Shown here piece after piece: positions 35,524-44,321 of a DNA stretch of 64,000 nt; the stretch's first letter is position 1; each line of letters starts with the position of its first letter. Origin of the DNA: Pseudonocardia hierapolitana. Its GTDB lineage: Bacteria; Actinomycetota; Actinomycetes; Mycobacteriales; Pseudonocardiaceae. The notes under the pieces were generated by a model. That model saw nothing but the letters and a program-made list of their open reading frames with translations, did no database searches and was not told where the DNA came from. The stretch lies in the NCBI RefSeq assembly GCF_007994075.1, contig NZ_VIWU01000001.1:6262001-6326000 (forward strand), written 5' to 3'. Position numbers and translations under genes: made by a program.

Positions 35524-36009
35524 TCACTCGGCGAACGCCTCGCGCAGGGTGTCCTCCTGGTCCTTGGACAGGTTGGTGAACAGCAGCTCGGCGCGCTGGC
35601 CGGTGAAGGCGTCCTGCACCTTGTCGACGACCGCGCCGGACGTGAGCACGAACAGCGCCGACGTGCCGGGTGTGATCTGGTCGCGGGTGCGCTTGATGAA
35701 CTCGTCGTCGATACCCACGTCGGAGAGCGTGCCGACCAGCGCGCCTGCTGCAGCGCCGATGGCCGCGCCGAGCAGCGGCACCAGGAACAGCAGGCCGAAC
35801 AGCATGCCCCAGAAGGCGCCGCCGAGCGCGCCGCTTCCTGCCAGGTTGTGCAGCTGGCGGGTCCTCGGCTTCTTCGCATCCGCCTGCCAGGACACGGTCG
35901 CGGCGTCGTGGACCGTGATCAGCTGTTGCTTCGACAGGGTCTCGAGGGTGCTGGCGGCCTTCTCGGCGCCGTCGGGAGTGTCGAACTGCCACACGCTCAG
36001 GGTGGACAT
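35524..36009 (-). CDS. DUF1269-family membrane protein
   Basis: 161-aa protein. N-terminal ferredoxin-like segment (SVWQFDTPDGAEKAASTLETLSKQQLITVHDAATVSW), then a glycine-zipper membrane hairpin (GALGGAFWGMLFGLLFLVPLLGAAIGAAAGAL) and a C-terminal segment ending SKDQEDTLREAFAE. DUF1269 proteins are often stress-induced; no biochemical role is known. ATG at 36009 follows GAGGAGGAGACCG. Last gene of a leftward operon with arginine deiminase. Confidence 0.88.
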   Translation of the reverse strand: MSTLSVWQFDTPDGAEKAASTLETLSKQQLITVHDAATVSWQADAKKPRTRQLHNLAGSGALGGAFWGMLFGLLFLVPLLGAAIGAAAGALVGTLSDVGIDDEFIKRTRDQITPGTSALFVLTSGAVVDKVQDAFTGQRAELLFTNLSKDQEDTLREAFAE

Positions 36010-36107
36010 CGGTCTCCTCCTCGGACGGGCACCGCGGATGGCGCCCTCCGGGGCGTGATGGTGTTGGTACCCGGGCGGGGCCGGCCTCCTCCGCAGGGGA
36101 TGAGACG

Positions 36108-36659
36108 TCAGGTCTTGTCCACCCGCTGGCGCTGCGTGGTGAACCCGACCCACGCGAGCGCGAGCAGCGCGGCCAGCGCGACAAGGCTCTCGACCCACGT
36201 GGCGGGGCTGCGGAGGAAGCCGAGGAATGCGGGACCGGCTTCGACGACGCCTCGGATGATCAGGCCCGCCCCGGCGAGCGCGGTGACGGCGCGGAGCAGC
36301 GGCGCCCGCAGGAAGTGCACGGCGGCCCCGCTGAGCACGGCGACAGCCAGGACGACGAGCACGACGAGGGGCGCAGGCCACGAGAGCGTCGGCGGAAGCG
36401 TCCGGTAGGCGCTGGCCGCGACGACGCCACCGGCGAGCGCGCCGACGACGAACGGTCCGGTTCCGAGCGCGAGGCGGACCAGCAGGACCGCGCCCACACC
36501 GCCGCCCACCCCGACGAGGACGGCGGTGACCGCACCACCGCCCAGCGCCGCGGCGAGGCCGCTCCCGAGGCCGAACCCGGCGCAGGCCGCGGCGAGCACG
36601 AGCGACCGGGCGCCGACGAAGCACAGGAGCATGCCGGCGATGAGCAGGGCGATGCCCAA
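36108..36659 (-). CDS. polytopic membrane protein of unknown function
   Basis: 183 aa from TTG at 36659, with about six hydrophobic helices rich in Gly and Ala, and a short basic tail TTQRQRVDKT. The pattern resembles DUF4203/TMEM198-like proteins but I cannot assign it. The start is odd: a strong GGAGG overlapping the arcA stop (36700-36696) lies 9 bases before an in-frame ATC at 36686, which would add IEPVAATGG, while the TTG has no ribosome site at a normal distance. The true start may therefore be a rare AUC codon or a mutated ATG. Confidence 0.7.
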   Translation of the reverse strand: MGIALLIAGMLLCFVGARSLVLAAACAGFGLGSGLAAALGGGAVTAVLVGVGGGVGAVLLVRLALGTGPFVVGALAGGVVAASAYRTLPPTLSWPAPLVVLVVLAVAVLSGAAVHFLRAPLLRAVTALAGAGLIIRGVVEAGPAFLGFLRSPATWVESLVALAALLALAWVGFTTQRQRVDKT

Positions 36660-36699
36660 CCCACCGGTCGCGGCGACAGGTTCGATGTCTTCTCCCCTC

Positions 36700-37962
36700 C
36701 TAGAAGTCGACCGCGTCCCGGAGCAGCGGGCACGTCATGCAGTGCCCGCCGCCGCGGCCCCGGCCGAGCTCGGCGCCGACGATCGTGATGACCTCGACTC
36801 CTGCCTTGCGCAGGAGCGAGTTGGTGTGGGTGTTGCGGTCGTAGGCGAACACGACTCCGGGTTCGACGGCGACGAGGTTGTTGCCGCTGTCCCATTGCTG
36901 GCGCTCACTGGCGTAGGCGTCGCCTCCGGTCTCGAGCACGCGCAGCGCGGGCAGGTTCAGGGCCTCGGCCACGACGTCGACGAAGGCGAGCTTCTCCTCG
37001 GTGACCTCGACCGGATCCTTGTCGCCCGGCCGCAACGAGAAGGTGTGGATGCCGTCGACGATGTTCGGGAACACGGTCACGCAGTCGCGGTCGGCGAAGG
37101 TGAAGACCGTGTCGAGGTGCATCGCCGCACGCAGCTTCGGCATCCCCGCGACGATCACCCGCTCGGCCGCCTCGTTCGCGAAGAGCGACGCGGCGAGCTG
37201 CGTGATCGCCTGTCGCGAGGAGCGCTCACTCATCCCGACCAGAACCACACCGTTGCCGACCGGCATCACGTCGCCGCCCTCCAGCGTGGCCAGGCCCCAG
37301 TCCCGCTCCGGGTCGCCCCACCAGACCGTTGCCCCGACGAAGTCGGGGTGGAAGGTGTAGATCGCCTTCATCAGCAGGGTCTCGTCGTGCCGGGCGGGCC
37401 AGTACAGCGGGTTGAGCGTCACGCCGCCGTAGAGCCAGCACGTCGTGTCGCGCGTGTAGAGCGTGTTGGGCAGCGGTGGCATGAGGTACTCGGGCACGCC
37501 GGCGGACTCACGGGCGAGCGCGACGTAGCCGGGCCGGAAACCCTCGGGCAGGTCGACGGTGGACAGGCCGCCGATCAGGTACTCCGCCAGCGTGCGCTCG
37601 TCGAGGCCGTCCAGGAAGGCGCGGGTGTGGTCGACGAGGCCGAGGCCGACCTCGTTGGCGACGATCTTGCGGTCGAGCAGCCACGCCTTCGCCTCGGGAA
37701 TCGCCATCGTCTCGGTGAGCAGGTTGTGCAGCTCGACGACCTCGACGCCCCGTTCGCGCATCTTGCTCACGAAGTCGAAGTGGTCCCGCCGGGCGTTCTG
37801 CACCCACATGACGTCGTCGAACAGCAGGGCGTCGCAGTTGGTCGGGGTCAAGCGGGTGTGGGCGAGCCCCGGCGCGCAGACGAGCACCTTGCGCAGCGTC
37901 CCCACCTCGGAGTGCACACCGAAGGTGGCGCCGGGCTCGGGAGTCGGGATCGGGTTGGCCAT
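36700..37962 (-). CDS. arcA: arginine deiminase
   Basis: Cytosolic hydrolase of 420 aa converting arginine to citrulline and ammonia. The guanidino-group-modifying fold is complete: [19 protein letters not shown] at the N-terminus, [23 protein letters not shown], catalytic His in [12 protein letters not shown], and the nucleophile Cys near 408 in [18 protein letters not shown] at 37962 follows TAGGAGGAGC. No carbamate kinase, ornithine transcarbamylase or ArcD gene is adjacent, so the pathway is not complete here; ammonia release in a stress setting is a plausible role. Confidence 0.95.
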   Translation of the reverse strand: MANPIPTPEPGATFGVHSEVGTLRKVLVCAPGLAHTRLTPTNCDALLFDDVMWVQNARRDHFDFVSKMRERGVEVVELHNLLTETMAIPEAKAWLLDRKIVANEVGLGLVDHTRAFLDGLDERTLAEYLIGGLSTVDLPEGFRPGYVALARESAGVPEYLMPPLPNTLYTRDTTCWLYGGVTLNPLYWPARHDETLLMKAIYTFHPDFVGATVWWGDPERDWGLATLEGGDVMPVGNGVVLVGMSERSSRQAITQLAASLFANEAAERVIVAGMPKLRAAMHLDTVFTFADRDCVTVFPNIVDGIHTFSLRPGDKDPVEVTEEKLAFVDVVAEALNLPALRVLETGGDAYASERQQWDSGNNLVAVEPGVVFAYDRNTHTNSLLRKAGVEVITIVGAELGRGRGGGHCMTCPLLRDAVDF

Positions 37963-37977
37963 GGGTCAGCTCCTCCT

Positions 37978-38382
37978 AGATGGTGATCAGGCCCGTGGCG
38001 AGTCCGGCGATTCGGAGGACGGCCAGGGGCGATGCCCGCCAGGATCGCGATCACGCCGCTTGCGTACGCGAACCAGCGCCATGGGACGTCGAGGCCGCCA
38101 CCGAGCAGGACCTGCCCGACGCCTGCGACGAGGAACGCGATCGCGGCCAGCACCGCCGACCGTTGCGATGGCGACGGGCCGCAGGCTCATCACCAGGAGC
38201 CCGTAGAAGACGGTGAGCATCCCGACGACGAGCAGAACCGGCCAACCGCCCCGCCCGAGCCGATCGCCGTACGTCGCGCGCCGCCCTCCTCCGGCGGGAG
38301 CGGCGCCGGTGCCGGCTGGTGTGGCGCCGTCGGCTCGGGTGTCGTCGGCGGATCCGGGTGGCATGGACGTCGGGGTGGACAC
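37978..38382 (-). pseudogene. HdeD/DUF308-like membrane protein gene with two frameshifts
   Basis: GTG at 38382 has a strong AGAGGAG and opens a frame (STPTSMPPGSADDTRADG, then GWPVLLVVGMLTVFYGLLVMSLRPVAIATVG) that leaves the family pattern near 38153. The pattern resumes one frame over as VLAAIAFLVAGVGQVLLGGG and WRWFAYASGVIAILAGIA, and a second one-base change near 38035 would give LAVLRIAGLATGLITI ending at TAG 37978. That stop abuts the arcA ribosome site, as expected for an operon. Each break is fixed by removing one base (in a GGCGG and a GCCCC run), so genuine decay and sequencing error are both possible. Confidence 0.65.
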
Positions 38383-38693
38383 GGCGTTCTCCTCTGGCCG
38401 ACGGACCTCATGGCCGTGCCGGAGTGCCACGACCCGTGAGGAGCGTGATCGGGCGCCGACGCACGGAGCCTCCCCCGCGTGGGATGGGGTCGGGTGTCGC
38501 CATCGTCCGGAGTCGCCCGGACCGGCGGGCCCGCGGGCCCGGCCCGCCCGCCGATCGCCGGCCCGCCCCCTTGCCCGACGGCTGCCATCTCATCCTGCGG
38601 GGACGACGCCGAGAACATGCCGTCCCGACGACGGTGACGCCACTGCGGTCCAGCGCAACGCCGGAACGACGCACCGCAGGAAGGGAGCGCAGC
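38383..38693. other. gap between divergent operons, no gene seen
   Basis: 311 bases between the frameshifted membrane gene and the 71-aa gene. Very GC-rich with a long GGCCCGCGGGCCCGGCCC palindromic patch near 38530-38547. It must hold two divergent promoters, but no convincing -35/-10 pair stands out. Confidence 0.6.
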
Positions 38694-38909
38694 GTGACAT
38701 CGCGACGCTACGAGTTCCGGGTGGCCGGGCGGCTGTCGGAGCACACCCGCGGAGCGTTCCCGGACATGACCGTGCTCGACGCCCCACCGGAGACGATCAT
38801 CCGGGGTGAGGTCATCGACCAGTCCCACATGCACGGGGTGCTGGCACTGATCCAGAACCTCGGGTTGCGCATCGTGTCGGTGAACCAGGTCGCCGACTCG
38901 GAACGCTGA
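38694..38909 (+). CDS. small conserved-looking protein of 71 aa
   Basis: GTG at 38694 with AAGGGAG at 38681-38687. The product, starting TSRRYEFRVAGRLSEHTRGAF, is soluble with an alternating strand/helix pattern (VLDAPPETIIRGEVIDQSHMHGVLALIQNLGLRIVSVNQV), which looks like a small ferredoxin-like or ACT-type fold. I do not recognise a family. It lies divergent from the arcA operon, followed directly by an SDR gene fragment. Confidence 0.7.
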   Translation: MTSRRYEFRVAGRLSEHTRGAFPDMTVLDAPPETIIRGEVIDQSHMHGVLALIQNLGLRIVSVNQVADSER

Positions 38910-38926
38910 GGGGTCTTCGTGGCTGG

Positions 38927-39160
38927 GGCGTCGACGTCCTGGTCAACAACGCCGCGATCGGCGCGGGTGGCCCGATCGCCGAGGTCCCGCTGCAGCGCGT
39001 CCGGGACGTCTTCGAGGTCAACGTGTTCGCGACACTGGCACTCACCCAGGCTCTCGTGCCGGGGATGGTGGCGCGGGGCGGCGGACGCGTGATCTTCGTG
39101 TCCTCGATCGCCGGACGCGAGTTCCTGGATCGACCTCACGGAGGCTCAGGTCTCTGGTGA
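38927..39160 (+). pseudogene. fragment of an SDR dehydrogenase gene
   Basis: This frame without a start codon encodes the middle of a classical SDR: GVDVLVNNAAIGAGGPIAEV, RVRDVFEVNVFATLALTQAL and GGRVIFVSSIAGREF. The N-terminal cofactor motif and the C-terminal YxxxK half are both missing. Similarity stops near 39130, and the frame ends at TGA 39158-39160 inside the 3' end of the LuxR gene. It is a remnant of a deletion; the gene at 53-844 is not the same sequence. Confidence 0.8.
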
Positions 39161-41800
39161 GAGGATGCCTCGCCTGCGCGCCGCAGCCACCGCGTCGCGG
39201 CGGGAGCCGACGCCGAGCTTGCCGTAGAGCGCTCGGACGTGCGTCTTCACGGTGCTGTGCGAGACGGTGAGGTCGAGAGCGATCTCGTCGAACGATCGTT
39301 GCGTGGGCAGCATGTTCAGCACCGCTCGTTCCCGCTCGGTGAGCGACACCGGCTGGGTGCCGGTGCCGAGCGCGTTACGCGCCGCGAGTACCCGCAGCGC
39401 CGTCGACTCCTTATCACCGAAGCTGCCCATGTGCCTCGTCAGCAGGTCGATGACCTCGGGTGGGCCGATCACCAGTGGCCGCAGCACGTCCATGGCCTCC
39501 GACAGCGCCAGGGCGTGGTCGAGTTCTCTACGGGCCTGCGGGCGGCGTTCCCCACGCAGCGCGAGCTGACATCCGAGCACCCTGCCCTCCACCATCGTCC
39601 AGGGCAGCACGACCGGCGCCGCGCCGTCCAGCAGGTGGACGAGGGCATCGCTCGCCGCTGCGGGACGGCCGAGCCTGGCCAGCTGCCAGGCGCGCAACAG
39701 ATGCACCTCGCCGACGTGGCCCAGTTCGTCCTCGGCCCATCTCAGGATGGAGCGGGCCACGGTGTCGTGGCCCTGCAACGTTGCGGTGCGGTGCTCGAGC
39801 AGCGCGACGGTGGCGGGGATCTCGGCCGCGCCCGGCCTGCCCGCGGCCACCGCACGTGCTTCCCGGAGCTCGTTCAGGCCCTCGTCGCCGTGACCGATGT
39901 CGGACAACGCCGCCCCGCGCAGCGCGGCGCGCAGCACGAAGAGTTGATCGGAGAGCTGTGGAGCCGATTCGTCCGGGACGTCGGGCGAGGTCAGCTCCAG
40001 GCACGTGGCCGGCTCGGCGCGCAGCAGCGCCCCGTACGCGCGCATCGTGGACGACCACGCTGCACCGACCGTCGCCCGCCACGTCGGATCGGCGAGCTCC
40101 GCGTCGGCGGCCGCAGCCAGCCGGGTCATCCGCCGGTAGTCGCCTTCCGCGGCGGCGATCGCGGCGAGCGTGACGAGTCCGAGCGCGACGAGGTAGATGT
40201 GGTGCTGCTGCCGCGCGTGCGCGAGCCCGGCCTCGGCGATTGCGCGCGCCTCGTCCAGCCGGCGCTCGGCGAGCAGCCCGAGCGCATCGTGCGCCATCGC
40301 CATGGGGGCCAGTTCCGGGTCCGTCGCAGCGCCGGAGCCGATCTCGTCGGCGGTCCGGGCCCGGTCGCTCGGATCGCCTGCGACGATCGCCCGCCGCGAC
40401 CGGACGAGACTGCGCAGGGCGAGCAGGTCGGACGACGGATCGGACGGCCACGACGATGCAGCCTCGGCGAGGTGGTGGTCGGCCGTCGCGATGTCCCCAC
40501 TCTCGGTCGCGATCAGGGCGGCCACCAGGGCGAGCAGAGGCTCGCTGCCGCGCTGAGCGTCACCCAGCTGATCGAGTGCCTCACGAACCACCGCGTGTTC
40601 GCCGTCTGCGATGAGCGCGGTCGCCTGCTGGCGCAACAGCTGCGCGATCCGCTCGGGGTCCCCGCCCTGGCGCGCGTGTGCGAGGGCGGAGACCGGCTGC
40701 CCCGCGGTGGCGTACCAGTCGGCAGCTCGACCGTGCAGCCGCACGATCAGATCGGGACGTTGCCGCTGCAGGTCTGCCCGCAGGTGCGACCGGAGCAAGG
40801 GGTGCACCCGGTACCAGCGACGGTCCTCGCCCGTGCTGAGGACGAGCGAGGTCTCCCGCTCGAGGGAGCTGAGCACGGCCCCGGCGTCCTCTCGGCCGGA
40901 CAGGGCCGCGGCCAGCGGGGCGGAGAGCTGGTCGCAGACACTGACGGCCCCGAGCAGCTCGCGGGTCTCCACCGTGAGCCGGGAGAGGATCTCCCCGACC
41001 AGGTAGTCCGAGACCGCGCGGCCGCTGCCGACGAAGCCGGCCAGGAACTTGTCGGGGTCCTCGGCCTCGCGCAGCGACAGCGCGGCCAGCCGCAGTCCCG
41101 CCGCCCACCCCTCGGTCTCCTCGACGAGCAGCCGCACCTGGTCGGGGCGGGCCCGGAAGTCCGCGGCGGCGAGCATCGTCCCCGCCTCCGCCAGCGAGAA
41201 GCGCAGCCGATCGGCGCGTATCTCGTGCAGCTCGCCGGTCAGACGCATGCGGGCCAGCGGCAACGGTGGGTCGGTGCGCCCCGACAGGACCAGGTGCAGG
41301 CCCGGCGGCCGGTCCCGCAGGAGCGATGCCAGCCCGTGGAGGGGGTTGGGCGCCGTGAGCTCGTGGACGTCGTCCAGGACGAGCCGCAGCGGCCCGGGCG
41401 CCGTTCCGATGGCGTCGGCGACGAGGGCGAGGAACTCGGGGTCGCGGCTCGGGAGACCGGGGAGCGCGAGATCGTGCAGCGCGTTGTCCGCGGGTACCGC
41501 CGCGCACCTGTCGAGCGCGGTGAGGACCGCGGCCCAGAAGCGCCGGTCGTTGTTGTCGTCCTCGTCGAGGGACACCCACGCCGTCAGCTCGGGGCGCCGC
41601 GTCGCCCACTCGGCGAGCAGCAGGGTTTTGCCGTACCCGGCCGGCGCGCTGACCAGCGTGACCTGCCCGGCCGCCGCCTCGTCCAATGCGACGAGCAGCC
41701 GGGGGCGTGGCACGTAGCTGGGCGGCGGCCGCGGAACCGCCGTCTTCACCGCGGGCACTCCCGGACGGAGCACCGGAATCACCCCCCGCCACGATTCCAC
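39146..41800 (-). CDS. LuxR-family regulator of the MalT/LAL type
   Basis: 884-aa ATP-dependent regulator. Walker A APAGYGKT at 52-59, Walker B LRLVLDDVHEL, then the winged-helix and a long superhelical TPR-like region (about 350-800), and a C-terminal LuxR helix-turn-helix (LTERERAVLNMLPTQRSFDEIALDLTVSHSTVKTHVRALYGKLG, about 820-865). MalT-type proteins oligomerise when they bind ATP and an inducer. GTG at 41800 or the GTG six codons later could be the start. Divergent from the DUF1326/DUF2182 pair, which may be its target. Confidence 0.92.
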   Translation of the reverse strand: MESWRGVIPVLRPGVPAVKTAVPRPPPSYVPRPRLLVALDEAAAGQVTLVSAPAGYGKTLLLAEWATRRPELTAWVSLDEDDNNDRRFWAAVLTALDRCAAVPADNALHDLALPGLPSRDPEFLALVADAIGTAPGPLRLVLDDVHELTAPNPLHGLASLLRDRPPGLHLVLSGRTDPPLPLARMRLTGELHEIRADRLRFSLAEAGTMLAAADFRARPDQVRLLVEETEGWAAGLRLAALSLREAEDPDKFLAGFVGSGRAVSDYLVGEILSRLTVETRELLGAVSVCDQLSAPLAAALSGREDAGAVLSSLERETSLVLSTGEDRRWYRVHPLLRSHLRADLQRQRPDLIVRLHGRAADWYATAGQPVSALAHARQGGDPERIAQLLRQQATALIADGEHAVVREALDQLGDAQRGSEPLLALVAALIATESGDIATADHHLAEAASSWPSDPSSDLLALRSLVRSRRAIVAGDPSDRARTADEIGSGAATDPELAPMAMAHDALGLLAERRLDEARAIAEAGLAHARQQHHIYLVALGLVTLAAIAAAEGDYRRMTRLAAAADAELADPTWRATVGAAWSSTMRAYGALLRAEPATCLELTSPDVPDESAPQLSDQLFVLRAALRGAALSDIGHGDEGLNELREARAVAAGRPGAAEIPATVALLEHRTATLQGHDTVARSILRWAEDELGHVGEVHLLRAWQLARLGRPAAASDALVHLLDGAAPVVLPWTMVEGRVLGCQLALRGERRPQARRELDHALALSEAMDVLRPLVIGPPEVIDLLTRHMGSFGDKESTALRVLAARNALGTGTQPVSLTERERAVLNMLPTQRSFDEIALDLTVSHSTVKTHVRALYGKLGVGSRRDAVAAARRRGILSPET

Positions 41801-41964
41801 GAACCGAGAACGCTACCGACCCAGATGCCCCAGGCAAGGCCCGCCAGCCGTCCGGGTTACCCCCGAACGGCTCAGCGTGCCGGTCCTGACCTACGTAGTT
41901 CTCCGAATGTCGCCGCGGGCCGGCCGTCCCTACGCTGCGCTTCCTCACCTGGAGGGGGTGTGCC

Positions 41965-42606
41965 ATGACGGCAGAGACCGTGGCAGCGCAGACGGCGGCG
42001 ACCTACGACGTGGAGGGCAGGCTGCTCGAGGTCTGCACGTGCAACACCCTGTGCCCCTGCTGGGTCGGCGAGGACCCGGACGGCGACGGCACGTGCGACT
42101 CGGTCCTCGGCTGGTACGTCGACCGGGGCACGGTGCAGGGCGTGGACGTGAGCGACCGCTGCCTCTGCGTGTCGACGCACATCCCGGGCAACGTGCTGGC
42201 CGGCAACTGGAAGGTCGCCGTCCTGGTGGACGACCGGTGCAGCGAGGAGCAGCAGGCCGCCCTCCTGAACGTCTTCACCGGGCAGCTCGGGGGCGCGGTC
42301 GCCGACCTCGCCGCCCTGATCGGCGAGGTGGTGGCGGTCGAGCGGGTGCCGATCACGTTCGACGTCGTGGAGGGCAAGGGCTACCTCAGGATCGGTGACG
42401 TCGCCGAGGCCCGGCTCGTGCAGTTCGTGGGCGCCACCGGAAATCCGACCACGCTGCACGACTCGGCCTTCTCCACGATTCCCGGCGCACCCGCCTACGT
42501 CGGCAAGGCCGAGAGCTTCCGCCGCGACGGCAGCCGGCACGGCCTGCCGGACGTGGCGGTCACCGGGCAGAACGCCATCCAGGGCATGTTCCGGTTCACG
42601 GTCTGA
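41965..42606 (+). CDS. DUF1326 domain-containing protein
   Basis: 213-aa soluble protein of the DUF1326 family, function unknown. The Cys-rich start EVCTCNTLCPCWVGEDPDGDGTCDS and the later RCLC suggest metal or thiol chemistry. GVDVSDRCLCVSTHIPGNVLAGNWKVAVLVDD and FDVVEGKGYLRIG are typical of the family. GGAGG lies before the ATG at 41965. It is followed after 2 bases by a DUF2182 membrane protein; the two families occur as neighbours in other genomes, supporting a joint function. Confidence 0.88.
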   Translation: MTAETVAAQTAATYDVEGRLLEVCTCNTLCPCWVGEDPDGDGTCDSVLGWYVDRGTVQGVDVSDRCLCVSTHIPGNVLAGNWKVAVLVDDRCSEEQQAALLNVFTGQLGGAVADLAALIGEVVAVERVPITFDVVEGKGYLRIGDVAEARLVQFVGATGNPTTLHDSAFSTIPGAPAYVGKAESFRRDGSRHGLPDVAVTGQNAIQGMFRFTV

Positions 42607-42608
42607 TC

Positions 42609-43379
42609 GTGCCGGGCATCGCTTCCGCGGCGGTACGCGCCCGCCGCGACCCGGGGGTCGCCCTCTGGGTCGTTGCGGGCGTCTGCTGGGTGGGCACCGT
42701 GTGGCTCGTCGCCGGCACGGGCGGGGTGGGGCATCACGGCGCCGTGCTCGAACGCTCGACGGGGCCGCTGCGGCTCGGGGCGATCCTCGCCGTCTGGCTG
42801 GTCATGATCGGCGCGATGATGCTGCCGACCGTCGTGCCGATGGTGCGGCTGTTCGGCGTGGTGACCGCGCGGGCCCCCGGCCCGACGGCCGCGCGACTGA
42901 CCTTCCTGGCCGGCTACCTCGCCGTGTGGACCGCGTTCGCCGTGCTCGCGCTGCTCGCCGACCAGGCGGTGCAAGCGCTGGTGGCCGCGTGGGCGTGGCT
43001 CGCGGCCCGGCCGGATTTCCTGCTCGGCGCGACGCTCGTGCTGGCGGGCGCCTTCCAGTTCAGTCCGCTGAAGAACGCCTGCCTGACGGCGTGCCGCAAC
43101 CCGGTCGAGTTCCTCTGGCTGAACTACCGCCGCGGTGCCGCAGGTGCCTGGCGGCTCGGCCTGAGGCACGGCGTGTCGTGCCTGGGCTGCTGCTGGGCGC
43201 TGATGCTCGTGATGATCGGGACCGGCATCGGCAGCCTCGTCTGGATGGTCGGGCTCACCGCGGTGATGCTGATCGAGAAGACGGCCCGCCGAGGAGCGCG
43301 GCTGGTGGCGCCGGTGGGCGTCGTCCTGCTCGTGGCCGGGGCCTCGCTGTCGGTGTCCGGCCTGCTCGGGGCACCGTGA
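42609..43379 (+). CDS. DUF2182 integral membrane protein (predicted metal-binding)
   Basis: 256-aa membrane protein with about six helices. The family motif MIGAMMLPTVVPMVRLF and the Cys/His-rich stretch FQFSPLKNACLTACRNP followed by RHGVSCLGCCWALMLVMIG would place thiols near the membrane, consistent with metal binding. GTG at 42609, two bases after the DUF1326 stop, so the genes are translationally coupled. Function unknown. Confidence 0.88.
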   Translation: MPGIASAAVRARRDPGVALWVVAGVCWVGTVWLVAGTGGVGHHGAVLERSTGPLRLGAILAVWLVMIGAMMLPTVVPMVRLFGVVTARAPGPTAARLTFLAGYLAVWTAFAVLALLADQAVQALVAAWAWLAARPDFLLGATLVLAGAFQFSPLKNACLTACRNPVEFLWLNYRRGAAGAWRLGLRHGVSCLGCCWALMLVMIGTGIGSLVWMVGLTAVMLIEKTARRGARLVAPVGVVLLVAGASLSVSGLLGAP

Positions 43380-43400
43380 ACTGCAGCCAGGGGCGGGCCC

Positions 43401-44321
43401 TCAGCTCGTGATGTCCTTGCGCTGGAAGCGCCAGATCGCCAACGCGCCGAGAACCAGTGCGTAGATCGACGCCGACAGCGCGCCCCGTGTCATGCCGTTC
43501 CAGTCCACCGGGTCGCCGAGCAGGCCCGACCACGCGTCGTCGAAGTGCGTGGGCAGGAAGTCGCGCAGCCCTTCCAGCGCGGTGATCTGGTCGAGGATCT
43601 GCGACACGATCGACACCATCACCGCCCCACCGACGGCGCCGAGCGGGGCGTCGGTCGACACCGACAGCAGCAGTGCGAGCGCCGCCACCCAGCTCAGGTG
43701 CACCGCGAGGTACACCGCGCCGGACAGGACCCTGACGGTGCCGGGCCCGTAGTCGAGCGAGACGCCCGTCGGGCTCACCATGTCGCCCGCGCCGTAGGCG
43801 AGTGTGCCCACGACGAGCGACACGACCGGCAGCAGGAGCAGGGCCGCCAGCGACAGCGCTGCCGCCACCACGGCCTTCTGCCGCAGCAGGCGCGCTCGCG
43901 GCACCGGAGCCGCGAGCAGGTAGCGCAGGCTCGACCAGGACGCCTCGGCCGCCACCGTGTCGCCGAAGAACAGCGCCACGACCACGACCAGCAGGAACGA
44001 CGACGAGGCGAACATCGCGAACACGGTGAAGTTCAGCCCGCTGCTGGTGGCGAGGTCGACGAGCGTGAGCGAGCCGGTGGGCGGCGCGTCGGGGGCCAGC
44101 TCGAACGCCACCCACAGCAGCACCGGCAGCAGCACGACCAGGCCGAACACCACCTGCGTCCGGCGGCGGCGCAGCTGGCGTTCCAGCTCGACCCGCAACG
44201 GCAGCGTCCGCTCGGGACGGAAGGGGCGGCGGGTCACCGGCGAGGGTGGCTTCCTCCGGGTCGCGGGTCCGGCCGCTGTGGGTCCGGCCGCTGTGGGTCC
44301 GGTCGCTGTGGACTCGGTCAT
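43401..44321 (-). CDS. ABC-2 type transporter permease
   Basis: 306-aa permease with an N-terminal cytoplasmic region of about 55 residues and six helices (ABC2_membrane type); VELERQLRRRRTQVVFGLVVLLPVLLWVAFEL begins helix 1. The N-terminus (TATGPTAAGPTAAGPAT) is encoded by near-perfect 15-base tandem repeats at 44268-44312. ATG at 44321 overlaps the stop of the upstream hydrolase/ATPase fusion by four bases, so they form one transporter; substrate unknown. Confidence 0.88.
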   Translation of the reverse strand: MTESTATGPTAAGPTAAGPATRRKPPSPVTRRPFRPERTLPLRVELERQLRRRRTQVVFGLVVLLPVLLWVAFELAPDAPPTGSLTLVDLATSSGLNFTVFAMFASSSFLLVVVVALFFGDTVAAEASWSSLRYLLAAPVPRARLLRQKAVVAAALSLAALLLLPVVSLVVGTLAYGAGDMVSPTGVSLDYGPGTVRVLSGAVYLAVHLSWVAALALLLSVSTDAPLGAVGGAVMVSIVSQILDQITALEGLRDFLPTHFDDAWSGLLGDPVDWNGMTRGALSASIYALVLGALAIWRFQRKDITS

